Below are positions 42,606 to 51,558 of a stretch of DNA of 64,000 nucleotides, one piece after another. A program made the position numbers and the translations under genes. The stretch's first letter is position 1. Every line of letters starts with the position of its first letter. The DNA lies in the NCBI GenBank assembly GCA_027487555.1, contig JAIYDI010000004.1, positions 124,001 through 188,000 on the forward strand, read 5' to 3'. The notes beneath the pieces were generated by a model that was given only the letters and a program-made list of their open reading frames with translations, had not been told where the DNA came from and did no database searches. Source of the DNA: Hyphomicrobiales bacterium. GTDB lineage: Bacteria > Pseudomonadota > Alphaproteobacteria > Rhizobiales > Devosiaceae.

Positions 42606-43811
42606 ATGCCGGCATCAGGACTATCGCCCCAATATGATCTCGTGCTCAAGGGCGGGCGTGTCATCGACGAGCGCAACGGGCTCGACGGCCACTTCGACGT
42701 CGCCATCAAGGCGGGCAGGATCGCCGCGGTGGCACAAGCGATCAGCGCGGGAACGAGTCGGGTTCGGGACGTGTCGGGATGCATCGTTGCACCGGGGCTG
42801 ATCGACATTCATACGCATGTCTACCACAAGGCGACATCGCTCAGCGTCGATCCGGGCTTCATCGCCCGGCGCTCGGCCTGCACGACCCTGGTCGACGCGG
42901 GAAGCGCCGGGGCCGGCAACTATGACGGGTTCCGCGACTATGTGATGGTGCCATCGCCCTACCGCATCTTCGCCTTTCTCAACATTTCATTCCCCGGCAT
43001 CTTCGGCTTCGACAAGGATGTGTCGATCGGCGAAGCGACAAGCCGCGCCATGCTGCCAGTGCATCGGTGCGTCGACAAGATCGAGGCCAATCGCGACCGC
43101 ATCATCGGGGTGAAGGTGCGTATCGGCGGCATAGTGACGGGAGATCTCGGGCTCGGCGCACTGGAACTGGCCCTTGAGGCCGCGAACGAAGTCGACCTAC
43201 CGCTGATGACCCATATCGGCCAGGCACCGCCCAGCTACTCGGACGTTGTCGACATGCTGCGGCCCGGCGACATCCTCACGCACTGCTACCGCCCCGAGCC
43301 GAACTCGGCGATCGGCCCGGATGGCAAGGTGCTCGACGCGGTATGGCGGGCACGCGAACGCGGCGTGCTTTTCGACATTGCCCACGGGATGGGTGCCTTC
43401 GGCTACGACAGCGCGGAGGCTGCCCTAAAGGAGGGGTTCAAGCCTGACCTGATCTCGTCGGACGTGCATGTGATCGCCGTCGAGGGGCCGGGGTATGACA
43501 TGCTGCACACCATGAGCAAACTGCTCAATTGCGGACTTTCCGTCGCCGAGGTGGTCGGAATGTCGACGAGCCGTCCGGCGCTCGCCATCCAGCGGCCGGA
43601 GCTTGGGCAGCTCAGCGTCGGCGCACCGGCGGATATCACCGTGCTGCGCCAATATGCCAGCGACTATGTCTTTGCTGACGTTGTCGGCACAAAACGGCAG
43701 GGCTCGATCCTGTTGCAGCCGGTTGCGGTCTATCTCGATGGTCGCGAAATGGAAGTCAGCCGCCGCCCCTTCGAGGAGAATTTCCTCAAGGGCCACCATC
43801 ACGGGCACTAA
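42606..43811 (+). CDS. COG3964-like amidohydrolase (dihydroorotase-related fold)
   Basis: The 401-residue enzyme has the binuclear amidohydrolase layout: HxH at 69-71 (DIHTHV), a candidate carboxylated Lys in IIGVKVRI (near 176), His in MTHIGQ and LTHCYR, and Asp in SSDVHV. The GIFGFDKD and DIAHGMGAFGYDSAEAAL segments match the predicted amidohydrolase group of COG3964, with few characterised members. It would open a cyclic amide or remove an acyl group. Start ATG 42606 is preceded by GGAG at good spacing. Operon neighbours are a Gfo/Idh dehydrogenase and an unknown TIM-barrel-like protein. Confidence 0.82.
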   Translation: MPASGLSPQYDLVLKGGRVIDERNGLDGHFDVAIKAGRIAAVAQAISAGTSRVRDVSGCIVAPGLIDIHTHVYHKATSLSVDPGFIARRSACTTLVDAGSAGAGNYDGFRDYVMVPSPYRIFAFLNISFPGIFGFDKDVSIGEATSRAMLPVHRCVDKIEANRDRIIGVKVRIGGIVTGDLGLGALELALEAANEVDLPLMTHIGQAPPSYSDVVDMLRPGDILTHCYRPEPNSAIGPDGKVLDAVWRARERGVLFDIAHGMGAFGYDSAEAALKEGFKPDLISSDVHVIAVEGPGYDMLHTMSKLLNCGLSVAEVVGMSTSRPALAIQRPELGQLSVGAPADITVLRQYASDYVFADVVGTKRQGSILLQPVAVYLDGREMEVSRRPFEENFLKGHHHGH

Positions 43812-43822
43812 GGGGGCGGGCG

Positions 43823-45001
43823 ATGGGCTACCGGGCCATATACACCTATGCGTGGGACTTGGCCGAGGATGGCGTCGCGGACTGTGTCGCTGACTTCCAG
43901 CGGCTTGGCCTCGACACGGTGACGATTGCGGGGAGCTATCACGCCGGCAAGTTCCTGAGGCCGCACAGCAAGGCGGGAAAGGTATTCTTCCCAGAGGATG
44001 GCACGGCTTACTTCCGCACCGCCCCCGCGCGCTATGGCGCGATCAAGCCGATCGCCAACAGTCTGCTGTCCGAGCGCGATGTGCTCGACGAGCTGACGGC
44101 GCAGGATCAGATGACGGTCAATGTCTGGCTCGTGCTGCTGCACAATACAGCGCTCGGTATGGCGCACCCGGACAGTGTGGTCCGGAACGCCTTTGGAGAT
44201 CCATACTACTACAACCTGTGTCCCTCTGCGCCCGAGGCGCGAGCCTATGGCATAGGCCTCGCGCGCGATGTGACGGAGAGCTATCCGATCGCCGGGATAT
44301 CGCTGGAGGCGCCTGGCTTCACACCCTATGCGCATGGCTATCACCATGAGTTCGCGCTGTTGCGCTCAAACATCTGGCTTGAGAACCTGCTCGGACTCTG
44401 TTTCTGCAACCATTGCGTCAACGCCGCCGAGGCCTGCGGAGTCGACGCCCGCCGCCTCAAGAGTCAGGTCGCGCACGACGTCGAGACCTACCTCAGCAGC
44501 GATCTCGACCTGCCGGCGGACATGGCCGAAGCGTTCTGGCGAGCCGATATCGCAGCCGACGGCGACCTGCGTCGCTATCTCGATTTCCGCAATGGCATAG
44601 TGACGTCGCTGGTAACCGAGATCCGGGCTGCGGTGCGTGCGGACGCGACTGTGGCGGTGATCCCCTCGGTGGCACGACCAACGGCCGGCGCCTGGTATGA
44701 AGGTAGCGACCTCCGTGCCCTCGGGGCAGCCGCGGGCATCATCGAGGCCTGCTTCTACGAGCCGTTGGCGATGCGCGTGAAGGCGGATCTCTTCGACATC
44801 CGTCGCCGCATCGACGCGGGCACAAGGCTGCGCGGTATCCTGCGGCCATCCTTCCCCGACCTGGCAAGCAAAGCGGAGTTCGCTGCGGCCGTGGCGGCAC
44901 TGCGCGAGGGAGGTGTCGAGGACCTCGCCTTCTACAACTACGGGCACCTGCGCCGGGCCAATCTCGAATGGATCGGCACCGCCCTCAAGGGGACAGCATG
45001 A
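43823..45001 (+). CDS. Unrecognised protein, TIM-barrel glycosidase-like
   Basis: I cannot name this 392-residue protein. The N-terminus (YAWDLAEDGVADCVADFQRLGLDTVTIAGSYH) reads like the first strand-helix of a barrel, GISLEAPGF (near 155-163) could place an acid residue at a strand end, and LCFCNHCVNAAEACGVD (near 193-209) resembles the Cys-x-x-Cys segment seen in several glycoside-hydrolase-like barrels. Later strands read IIEACFYEP and DLAFYNYGHLRR. A carbohydrate-active or isomerase-like role is possible. It lies 11 bases after the amidohydrolase gene and overlaps the SDR start by 4 bases, so it belongs to the pathway. Confidence 0.6.
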   Translation: MGYRAIYTYAWDLAEDGVADCVADFQRLGLDTVTIAGSYHAGKFLRPHSKAGKVFFPEDGTAYFRTAPARYGAIKPIANSLLSERDVLDELTAQDQMTVNVWLVLLHNTALGMAHPDSVVRNAFGDPYYYNLCPSAPEARAYGIGLARDVTESYPIAGISLEAPGFTPYAHGYHHEFALLRSNIWLENLLGLCFCNHCVNAAEACGVDARRLKSQVAHDVETYLSSDLDLPADMAEAFWRADIAADGDLRRYLDFRNGIVTSLVTEIRAAVRADATVAVIPSVARPTAGAWYEGSDLRALGAAAGIIEACFYEPLAMRVKADLFDIRRRIDAGTRLRGILRPSFPDLASKAEFAAAVAALREGGVEDLAFYNYGHLRRANLEWIGTALKGTA

Positions 45002-45777
45002 GCACCATGTTCGCCGGCAAAACCATCGCCATCACCGGAGCTGCTGGGGGGATCGGGCAATGGCTCTGCCGGTTCTTTGGCGAAGAGGGCGCCACAATTG
45101 CGGCTCTCGACCGCAGCGAAAAGGTGCTAGGCCTCATCGACACCCTGGGTCGTCAGGGCATCACGGTCAAGGCCGCGACGGCGGACATCGCAAATGGCGA
45201 TGAGGTTGGCCGGGCCTTCGCGGGCTTTGGCGACGTGCATGTGCTCATCAACAATGCCGGCATTTCACGCTTCCCCACCCTTGCGGCCACGGATCCTGAG
45301 GGTTGGGAAGCCGACATGGACGCCAATCTCAACGGCGCCTTCACCTGCGTCCACGCCGTTCTGCCGCAGATGGTGGCGCGCCGGAGCGGCAATATCGTCA
45401 ATGTTGGCTCGGTCAACGGGCTCTCGGCCTTGGGCGATCCTGCCTATAGTGCAGCCAAGGCTGGGATGATCTCGCTAACTCGATCCCTTGCGCAGGAATA
45501 TGGCCGCTACGGCATCCGTGCCAATATCGTGCTGCCCGGCACTGTTCGCACGCCGATCTGGACCGAGCGGCTCGCCAAGGACGCCACTGTGCTCAAGACG
45601 CTGGAGCGTTGGTATCCGCTCGGGCGCATCGTCGAGCCGGAGGAGGTGGCGCGAGTGATCGCGTTCCTTGCCTCCGATCTTGCCAGCGCCGTCACTGGGG
45701 CCGCTATCCCGGTCGATTGCGGCCTTACCGCCGGAAACATTGTGATGGCGCGGGAACTGACACTCGAAGACTTCTGA
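44998..45777 (+). CDS. Short-chain dehydrogenase/reductase
   Basis: The 259-residue SDR has TGAAGGIG (13-20), NNAG in VLINNAGIS, the catalytic Ser in VGSVNG and YSAAK for Tyr and Lys, and a C-terminal VTGAAIPVDCGLTAGN end typical of classical SDRs. It should oxidise an alcohol or reduce a ketone with NAD(P)H. It overlaps the preceding gene by 4 bases and lies 10 bases before the second Gfo/Idh gene. Confidence 0.92.
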   Translation: MSTMFAGKTIAITGAAGGIGQWLCRFFGEEGATIAALDRSEKVLGLIDTLGRQGITVKAATADIANGDEVGRAFAGFGDVHVLINNAGISRFPTLAATDPEGWEADMDANLNGAFTCVHAVLPQMVARRSGNIVNVGSVNGLSALGDPAYSAAKAGMISLTRSLAQEYGRYGIRANIVLPGTVRTPIWTERLAKDATVLKTLERWYPLGRIVEPEEVARVIAFLASDLASAVTGAAIPVDCGLTAGNIVMARELTLEDF

Positions 45778-45787
45778 GGGGAAGCAC

Positions 45788-46789
45788 ATGGACCGCCTGC
45801 GCATCGGAATCATCGGCCTGGGGTGGTTCGGCGAAATCCACGCCGAGACCATTGTGGGTGTGCCCAATCTGGAGCTTGTTGCGCTCTGCACGCGGACGCC
45901 GGAGCGGCTTACGGCACTCGGAGAAAAGTTCGGCGTCAATAAGCTCTATCGCGACTATCGCGACATGCTGGCCGACCCCGATATCGATGCGGTATCGATC
46001 TGCACGATGTGGGACCAGCATACCGAGCCCGCGGTCGCGGCACTCGACGCGGGAAAGCACGTGTTTCTCGAAAAGCCCATCGCGTCCACGGTGGCAGACG
46101 CCCGGAAGATCACCGCCGCGTCAAAGGGCTCGAAGGGGATTCTCTTCATCGGCCACGTCGTGCGGTTCAATCCGCGTTACCGCATGGCCAAGCAAGCCAT
46201 CGATGAAGGCCGCATCGGCAGGATCGTCGCACTTTCGTCGCGACGGAACATTCCGGCCGCCTGGACACCAACAATCCTCAACAAGATCGGCCCGATCGTC
46301 GGAGATGCGATCCACGATACCGACATCATGCTCTGGTTCACTGGCGACAGGATTGCCTCGACCTATGCCCAGACCGTCGATGTGCGCGGCCTCAGGCACC
46401 CCGATATCGGCCAGACCATGTATCGCTTCAAGGGCGGGGCAACCGCCACGCTCGAAACCGTGTGGTGCATGCCGGACAAGACGCCCTTCGACATTGATGA
46501 ACGCATGTCGATCATCGGCACTGAGGGGATCATCCACGTGCAGGACACGTTCCCCAACCTCGGTATTGTCGATGGCAGCAAGCTGCATTCACCTGATACG
46601 ACCTATTGGCCGATGTTCAACGGCGTGCGCGGCGGGGCGCTGCGCGACGAGTTCAACTATTTCGCCGCAACCGCACTGAGCGGAGGCACGGTCACCATAG
46701 GCACGCCGGAAGACGCGACCGCGGCCCTTGAGGCAACGCTGGCGGCCGAAGACTCGGCGCGGACCGGCAATGTGGTGAGGCTGGAATGA
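45788..46789 (+). CDS. Gfo/Idh/MocA-family NAD(P)-dependent oxidoreductase (second copy)
   Basis: The 333-residue enzyme has Rossmann GLGWFG at 10-15, EKP at 95-97 and a C-terminal domain with GDAIHDTDIMLWFTGD, which holds the likely catalytic His. It differs strongly from the first copy upstream. Polyol, inositol or sugar oxidation is the family theme. It overlaps the following VOC gene by 4 bases. Confidence 0.9.
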   Translation: MDRLRIGIIGLGWFGEIHAETIVGVPNLELVALCTRTPERLTALGEKFGVNKLYRDYRDMLADPDIDAVSICTMWDQHTEPAVAALDAGKHVFLEKPIASTVADARKITAASKGSKGILFIGHVVRFNPRYRMAKQAIDEGRIGRIVALSSRRNIPAAWTPTILNKIGPIVGDAIHDTDIMLWFTGDRIASTYAQTVDVRGLRHPDIGQTMYRFKGGATATLETVWCMPDKTPFDIDERMSIIGTEGIIHVQDTFPNLGIVDGSKLHSPDTTYWPMFNGVRGGALRDEFNYFAATALSGGTVTIGTPEDATAALEATLAAEDSARTGNVVRLE

Positions 46790-47133
46790 GCGGTTTCGTC
46801 TTCGATCATGTGGGGATCACCACAGACATCCCGCAGCCGCAGGAAGACTGGGTAGAGGCGAGCAAGATCTGGGTAACCAACCCTCGCAACCACCCTGAGC
46901 ATATTGAATTTCTGCGCTATCGGGCGGACAGTACCGTGCCGGACGCGGTGCGCCACAACCCGCATGTCGCCTATCGCGTTGAAGACCTCAAGCCACATAT
47001 AGAAGCCGAGGGCGTCGAAATCCTGATCCCGCCCTTTGTGGTGGGTGACTTCCTCGAAGTGGTGTTCGTGCGCAAGCACGGGGCGATCTTCGAGTATATG
47101 CGCTATCTGAAGGAGGGCTGGTTCGGCAACTGA
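46786..47133 (+). CDS. VOC-superfamily protein, single-domain
   Basis: The 115-residue protein opens FDHVGITTDIPQ and ends EVVFVRKHGAIFEYMRYL, consistent with a VOC metal site (His near the N-terminus, Glu in IFEYM). It has a conserved HPEHIEFLRYRADS centre. It is short for the family and may work as a dimer. It is the last gene of the operon and faces the convergent ligase gene. A lyase or isomerase step is possible. Confidence 0.75.
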   Translation: MSGFVFDHVGITTDIPQPQEDWVEASKIWVTNPRNHPEHIEFLRYRADSTVPDAVRHNPHVAYRVEDLKPHIEAEGVEILIPPFVVGDFLEVVFVRKHGAIFEYMRYLKEGWFGN

Positions 47134-47172
47134 GGCCGCACACCCATCCTCCCAGCTTGCCCATCGTCGGCG

Positions 47173-48633
47173 TCAGTAGGACATTCGCCCGTCGCTGGCC
47201 CGCGCACCTGCGCTGCGCAGTGGCTTGCCGCTTTCGTTGAGCGGCAACGCATCGACGAACGCGATGCCAGCCAGGCGTACGATTGGACGGTTCGCGGTCA
47301 AGACCACGCGAATGGCGGCGGCGAGTTGCGGGTATGCGGCGCCGGGCTCGGCGATGGCGCATAGGTGCAACTCGGTCATGCCCGTTGACATCTGTACCGG
47401 GTAGCACATGGCGCCAACGATACCCGGGACGCGCAGAACAGCGGCATCGACATCGGCCGCATTGAACTTGACCCCGCCGAGATTGAGCTGGTCCTTGGCC
47501 CTGCCCAGAATACGCAGGCGACCATCCGCCATCAGCAGGCCGAGATCGCCGGGATAAAACCAACCGTCTCGGAAGATCTCCGCTGTCGCGTCGTTGTTGC
47601 CGATATAGCGCGTGACCATTGTGGGACTGCGCAGCCGCACGATGCCTGGGGTCGAGTGGGGCAGCACCTCGCCGGTATCGGACACGATCTGTGCCGTGAC
47701 CTCGGGCCTGAGCGTATAGGCCACCTCGTCCATATCCTCGATGCGCTGCACGATCATGTCGCCGCCCCCAGCGCGCTCGCGGGCCCCATAGTTGAGACAG
47801 ATGCGCTGGAAAAAGCGCAGCCAATGCCCCACGGCTTCGCGGGTCATGATGGACCCGGCGACGCGCAGCATGTGTATGCGCACGTCCGGAGGCTCGACAC
47901 CGCGACACAGAGCATCGACCTGGGCTGGGGACCCCGCAACCCATTCGACACCGGCGCGGGCCATGTCCCCGGCCATGCCGGTGAAATCCCGCCCCGGGGC
48001 GGGCTTCACGACAGGCACACCAGCGATTATGCCTGCCAGCGTGTTGCGGTAACCCATAGAGGAGATGCTCGCAGCTAGTGGCGCAATAGCCGCGTAACCG
48101 TCAACGGGGCTGTTGGCAACCGACTCGCAGAACTGCAGGACGGTGCGCTCCATGAACTTGGCCCGACCGGTCGTGCCGGACGAGCGCGCGATATAGGCGA
48201 CATCGTCGCCGGACGAGAAGCCGACGAAGAGGCCTTGTTGATCCACGACAAAGCCGGCCGGCGGCGTCAGCCAGCTGTCGTCCACCTCATGCACGCCTGG
48301 ATGGGAAAGCCGCACAGGGTTGGTCCTGTCGTAGAGCAGATGCGTGACCTTCACCGCATCAAGCGGAATGTCTTCATGCGAGCCGATCCAGATTGCGCCG
48401 AGCAGATTGGTGGCGAAGGCCGCGAAAAAATCGGTCATGCCGTTCGGCAGCCCGATCATCACCACAGACCCGCGGCCCACTTTCCGCTTGGCAAGGTGGA
48501 GCGCATAGGCCCTCACATATCCGGCAACGACGCCGTTTGGCAACGCCTGGGTGAGGGTGGAAAAGGCAATCGCCGCTGGGTTGCGCTCAAGTGCTTCGAG
48601 GGCGCGAACGGGAAAATTGAAGCTTTCGGTCAT
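47173..48633 (-). CDS. AMP-dependent synthetase/acyl-CoA ligase-like enzyme
   Basis: The 486-residue protein keeps ANL-family motifs: the phosphate loop IARSSGTTGRAKF (about 147-159), a YGARERAGGG segment, RDGWFYPGDLG with the ribose-binding Asp, GRAKDQLNLGGVKF at the hinge and the late Lys in NESGKP. It would activate a carboxylic acid as an AMP ester for CoA or another acceptor. It is somewhat short for the family, the N-terminal domain being reduced. It shares a strand with the tripartite transporter genes and may process the imported carboxylate. Confidence 0.82.
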   Translation of the reverse strand: MTESFNFPVRALEALERNPAAIAFSTLTQALPNGVVAGYVRAYALHLAKRKVGRGSVVMIGLPNGMTDFFAAFATNLLGAIWIGSHEDIPLDAVKVTHLLYDRTNPVRLSHPGVHEVDDSWLTPPAGFVVDQQGLFVGFSSGDDVAYIARSSGTTGRAKFMERTVLQFCESVANSPVDGYAAIAPLAASISSMGYRNTLAGIIAGVPVVKPAPGRDFTGMAGDMARAGVEWVAGSPAQVDALCRGVEPPDVRIHMLRVAGSIMTREAVGHWLRFFQRICLNYGARERAGGGDMIVQRIEDMDEVAYTLRPEVTAQIVSDTGEVLPHSTPGIVRLRSPTMVTRYIGNNDATAEIFRDGWFYPGDLGLLMADGRLRILGRAKDQLNLGGVKFNAADVDAAVLRVPGIVGAMCYPVQMSTGMTELHLCAIAEPGAAYPQLAAAIRVVLTANRPIVRLAGIAFVDALPLNESGKPLRSAGARASDGRMSY

Positions 48634-48654
48634 GGGAGCGGCCTTCCGGAGAAT

Positions 48655-50583
48655 TCAGCCATTGGTTGGTACGGGCGCGGACACGTGCAGGAGCGCCAGC
48701 GGCCAGCTGACGTGCTGGAGGATATCAAAAATGAGGTAGGCACTACCGGTCGCGGCTACGGCGCAAGCGAGTGCGCCGCGCCAGCGTGACCTGTCGAGCA
48801 TCAGCGTCGCGACAGTCACGAAACTGAAGACGGCGACCAAATGCCCAACGGTAAACAGCAGCGCCGCAAAAAGCATGATCAGCCCGAGCAGCACCAATGC
48901 GGGACGCGGGTCATCGCCCTGCCCCACCAGAGGCCGCGCAACCAGCCCAGCAACTAGAGACGGCAGGCTGACGACGACGAGCGCACCCGCGACGATCCGC
49001 GGGAAGATATCTGAGCCACCGGAGAAGCTCTGTGAAGCCCAGAGCGCTGAAGCGCCGAGGACGAAGAGGCCACCCACCATGACCCGGTCGCCCCATCCCT
49101 CGGGACGGAGCACCAACCGGCTGAGTTGGAGGCGCTTGCCGTAGGCGAGCCGGATGATCACGAATACCAGAATGAGCAGGACCACGACAACCGCTGGACG
49201 AGACAGCAGGCTCCACCCGTTGAGCTGGGCGCTGAGGAAGTAGTAGCGCTCGATATTGGGGCCGAGCATAAAGCCAAGCGCGAAGGCCGCCCGAGACCAG
49301 CCATTGGCCTTCATCAGCATGCCAAGGCCGCCGAACATCACCAGCAGGACCAAATCCTCGACGCGCAGATGCGTGGTGAAGGCACCCAGCACGATGAGGG
49401 TAAGCGCGACGGGTACCAGCAGCGCCACGGGCGCCGCGGCGAGGCGCGCGATCTGCCGGGTCATCAGCAGGCAGATACCGGTGCCAAGCACGTTGGCGAG
49501 CGCAACAAAGATAACAATGGTGTAGACGAGCGGCAGATGCTCGGTGAGCATCTTGGGGCCCGGCGCAATGCCGTGCGAAGAGAGTACCGAGAGCACAAAG
49601 ATCATGCCAATGGAGCCGGGCAGCCCGATCGCCAACGTGGGAATGAGGTTGCCCCCCTCCTTGGCGTTGTTGGCGCTTTCAGGCGCAATGACGCCGCGGA
49701 TGTTGCCTTTGCCATATTCAGGCCCGCCGCGGCGGTCGCGCTGGGCAATGCCATAGGCCACCCAGTCTATCGTGGTGACGCCTATGCCCGGGACGGCGCC
49801 GAGCAGCGTGCCGACGACACTCGAACTGAGCACCAGACGCCATTCCCGGACGGTGTCGCGCATTCCTCGCAGGACGGCCGGCAGGCTAGAGGTGAACTGG
49901 ACATCGGCCACACTGCGGCGGCGCAGCAGATCACTCAGTTCGACGAGACCGTAGAGCCCGATGAAGACGATCGAAAAAGCGAGGCCATCCCAAAGATAGG
50001 AACTGCCGAAAGTGAAGCGCTGCACGCCCTGGAGCGGATCAACCCCGACCAGCGAAAGCAGCAGGCCGAGCAGGGCTGCGAGAACTCCCTTAACCGGTTC
50101 TTTTCCGGCCACTACCGCGACAAAAAGCAGGCCAAACACCGAGACGGCAAGAAAATCCGGCGTCCGCAACGACAGGACGAGCGGACGCAGGATCGGAATT
50201 GCGAGTGCAAGGAGGATGGCCCCGATCAGCCCGCCAAACATCGAGGCGGAATAGGCGGCGCCCAACGCACGATCGCCCTGCCCCTGACGGGCGAGGGGAT
50301 GGCCGTCCTCGACGGTGGCGATTGCAGCGGCAGAACCGGGAACACCGATCAGAACCGCCGGCATGGTATCTGAGGTCGTAGTCACCGAAGTCAGGCCGAT
50401 CAAGAGCCCGATGACCGAGTAGACGTCAAAGCCATTGGTCATGGGCAAAAGAAGGACCATGGCGAACACACCGCCAATGCCGGGCAGCGCGCCAACTAGC
50501 AACCCGACCAGAACGCCGGAAAGCAGAAGCAGGAGCGTCAGTGGATCCGAGGCCCTCGCGAGAGCTTCTGCGAAGGCCTCCAT
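48655..50583 (-). CDS. Fused TctA-TctB tripartite tricarboxylate-type transporter permease
   Basis: The 642-residue protein has a TctA domain (about 1-495) with the family's LPGIGGVFAMVLLLPMT and its internal repeat VPGIGVTTIDWVAYG, many membrane helices and PESANNAKEGGNLIPTLAIGLPGS. After it come four more helices (about 500-640) that fit TctB, normally a separate protein of about 150 residues. It would import a carboxylate driven by an ion gradient with a TctC-type binding protein. That partner gene next door is interrupted by a stop codon. Confidence 0.87.
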   Translation of the reverse strand: MEAFAEALARASDPLTLLLLLSGVLVGLLVGALPGIGGVFAMVLLLPMTNGFDVYSVIGLLIGLTSVTTTSDTMPAVLIGVPGSAAAIATVEDGHPLARQGQGDRALGAAYSASMFGGLIGAILLALAIPILRPLVLSLRTPDFLAVSVFGLLFVAVVAGKEPVKGVLAALLGLLLSLVGVDPLQGVQRFTFGSSYLWDGLAFSIVFIGLYGLVELSDLLRRRSVADVQFTSSLPAVLRGMRDTVREWRLVLSSSVVGTLLGAVPGIGVTTIDWVAYGIAQRDRRGGPEYGKGNIRGVIAPESANNAKEGGNLIPTLAIGLPGSIGMIFVLSVLSSHGIAPGPKMLTEHLPLVYTIVIFVALANVLGTGICLLMTRQIARLAAAPVALLVPVALTLIVLGAFTTHLRVEDLVLLVMFGGLGMLMKANGWSRAAFALGFMLGPNIERYYFLSAQLNGWSLLSRPAVVVVLLILVFVIIRLAYGKRLQLSRLVLRPEGWGDRVMVGGLFVLGASALWASQSFSGGSDIFPRIVAGALVVVSLPSLVAGLVARPLVGQGDDPRPALVLLGLIMLFAALLFTVGHLVAVFSFVTVATLMLDRSRWRGALACAVAATGSAYLIFDILQHVSWPLALLHVSAPVPTNG

Positions 50584-50592
50584 TTGCGGCTG

Positions 50593-51558
50593 CTACTTGG
50601 TGAGCTCGGCGTACCGGGCGAGAATAGCGGGATCGGTGTCAAGCTCGGCAGCCACTGCAGCCTGCAGCGCTTCGCCTTCGGTATGCTTGTAGTCCGGGAC
50701 CTTGGCCTTGATGTCGGCGATGAACTCGGGATCCTGATTCAGTGCGGAAAACGCATCACGATATATCTTGACGATATCGGGAGCGGTGCCGGCGGGCAGC
50801 GCCATCGCGTAGAAGTAAGAGTACTGGAACTGCGAGAAATCGATGACACTGCGATCTTCGGGCGAAACGCCGGCGAAGACATCGTCGACGCCAAGTGCAG
50901 CGAGGGTTTCGGGATTGCCGACGCCACCCACAACTGTCTGCGTGCTTTCGCGACCCTCGCGGATGTAAGTCGATCGGGTGGGTCCGCAATACATGCCGAT
51001 CTCGCCGCGGTCGAGCGCCGCCATAAGCTCATTCTCGCCCTTGAACCCCAGGATGACCTGGATGGAAGGGTTCACGAGATTCTTGAGAAGCTGGCCGTTG
51101 CGATAGAAATCGCTGGTCTTGTTGACGGCGCCGACCAAAAGTCCGTCATCCTTAAGTGTGACGCCCGCATCCTTCTTGACGACGCAGAACGAAACGCTCT
51201 TGGCGAGGGCGCCGACCCAGATGGTCTTTTAGACTGAGAAATCAAACGTGGACCGATCGGTCACGTAGCCGTGGATGATCGACATGGAGCTGAAGGCCGC
51301 AACGCTGCCATCGGTGGGTTCGGTAGTGGCGAGTTGACGTGCGAGCTGCATGCCGCGGCCACTATCGACGGTCTCGACGACGATCTCCGGATTTCCAGGC
51401 AAGTGCTTGACCATGTGGGTCTGCACCGTACGGGCGATCAGATCCCAACTGCTGGTTGTCGCGGAGCCAACCTTGAGTACGATCTTCGGTGGCAGTTCAG
51501 CCGCGATGGCGGAAGAGCCCCACGCAACCATCAATGCAAGTAGAAGACGTCGCAGCAT
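50593..51558 (-). pseudogene. TctC/Bug-family periplasmic binding protein, interrupted by an in-frame TAA
   Basis: The reading frame from the ATG at 51558 gives a signal peptide (LLLALMVAWGSSAIAA) and a TctC start (PPKIVLKVGSATTSSWDLIARTVQ is split here into family-like strands), then stops at codon 110 with TAA (minus strand of 51229-51231) after TFDFSV. The same frame continues without any shift as KTIWVGALAKSVSF and runs to a normal TctC end (AILARYAELTK). Removing one codon would restore a 321-residue protein. Either this is a recent nonsense mutation, a sequencing error, or translation continues by readthrough or from an internal start. GGAG precedes the ATG at 51558. Confidence 0.85.

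Noticed and set aside
49126..50373. Plus-strand open frame of about 415 codons opposite the TctA-TctB gene
   Set aside because: Its highly charged, low-complexity sequence is the antisense image of membrane helices.
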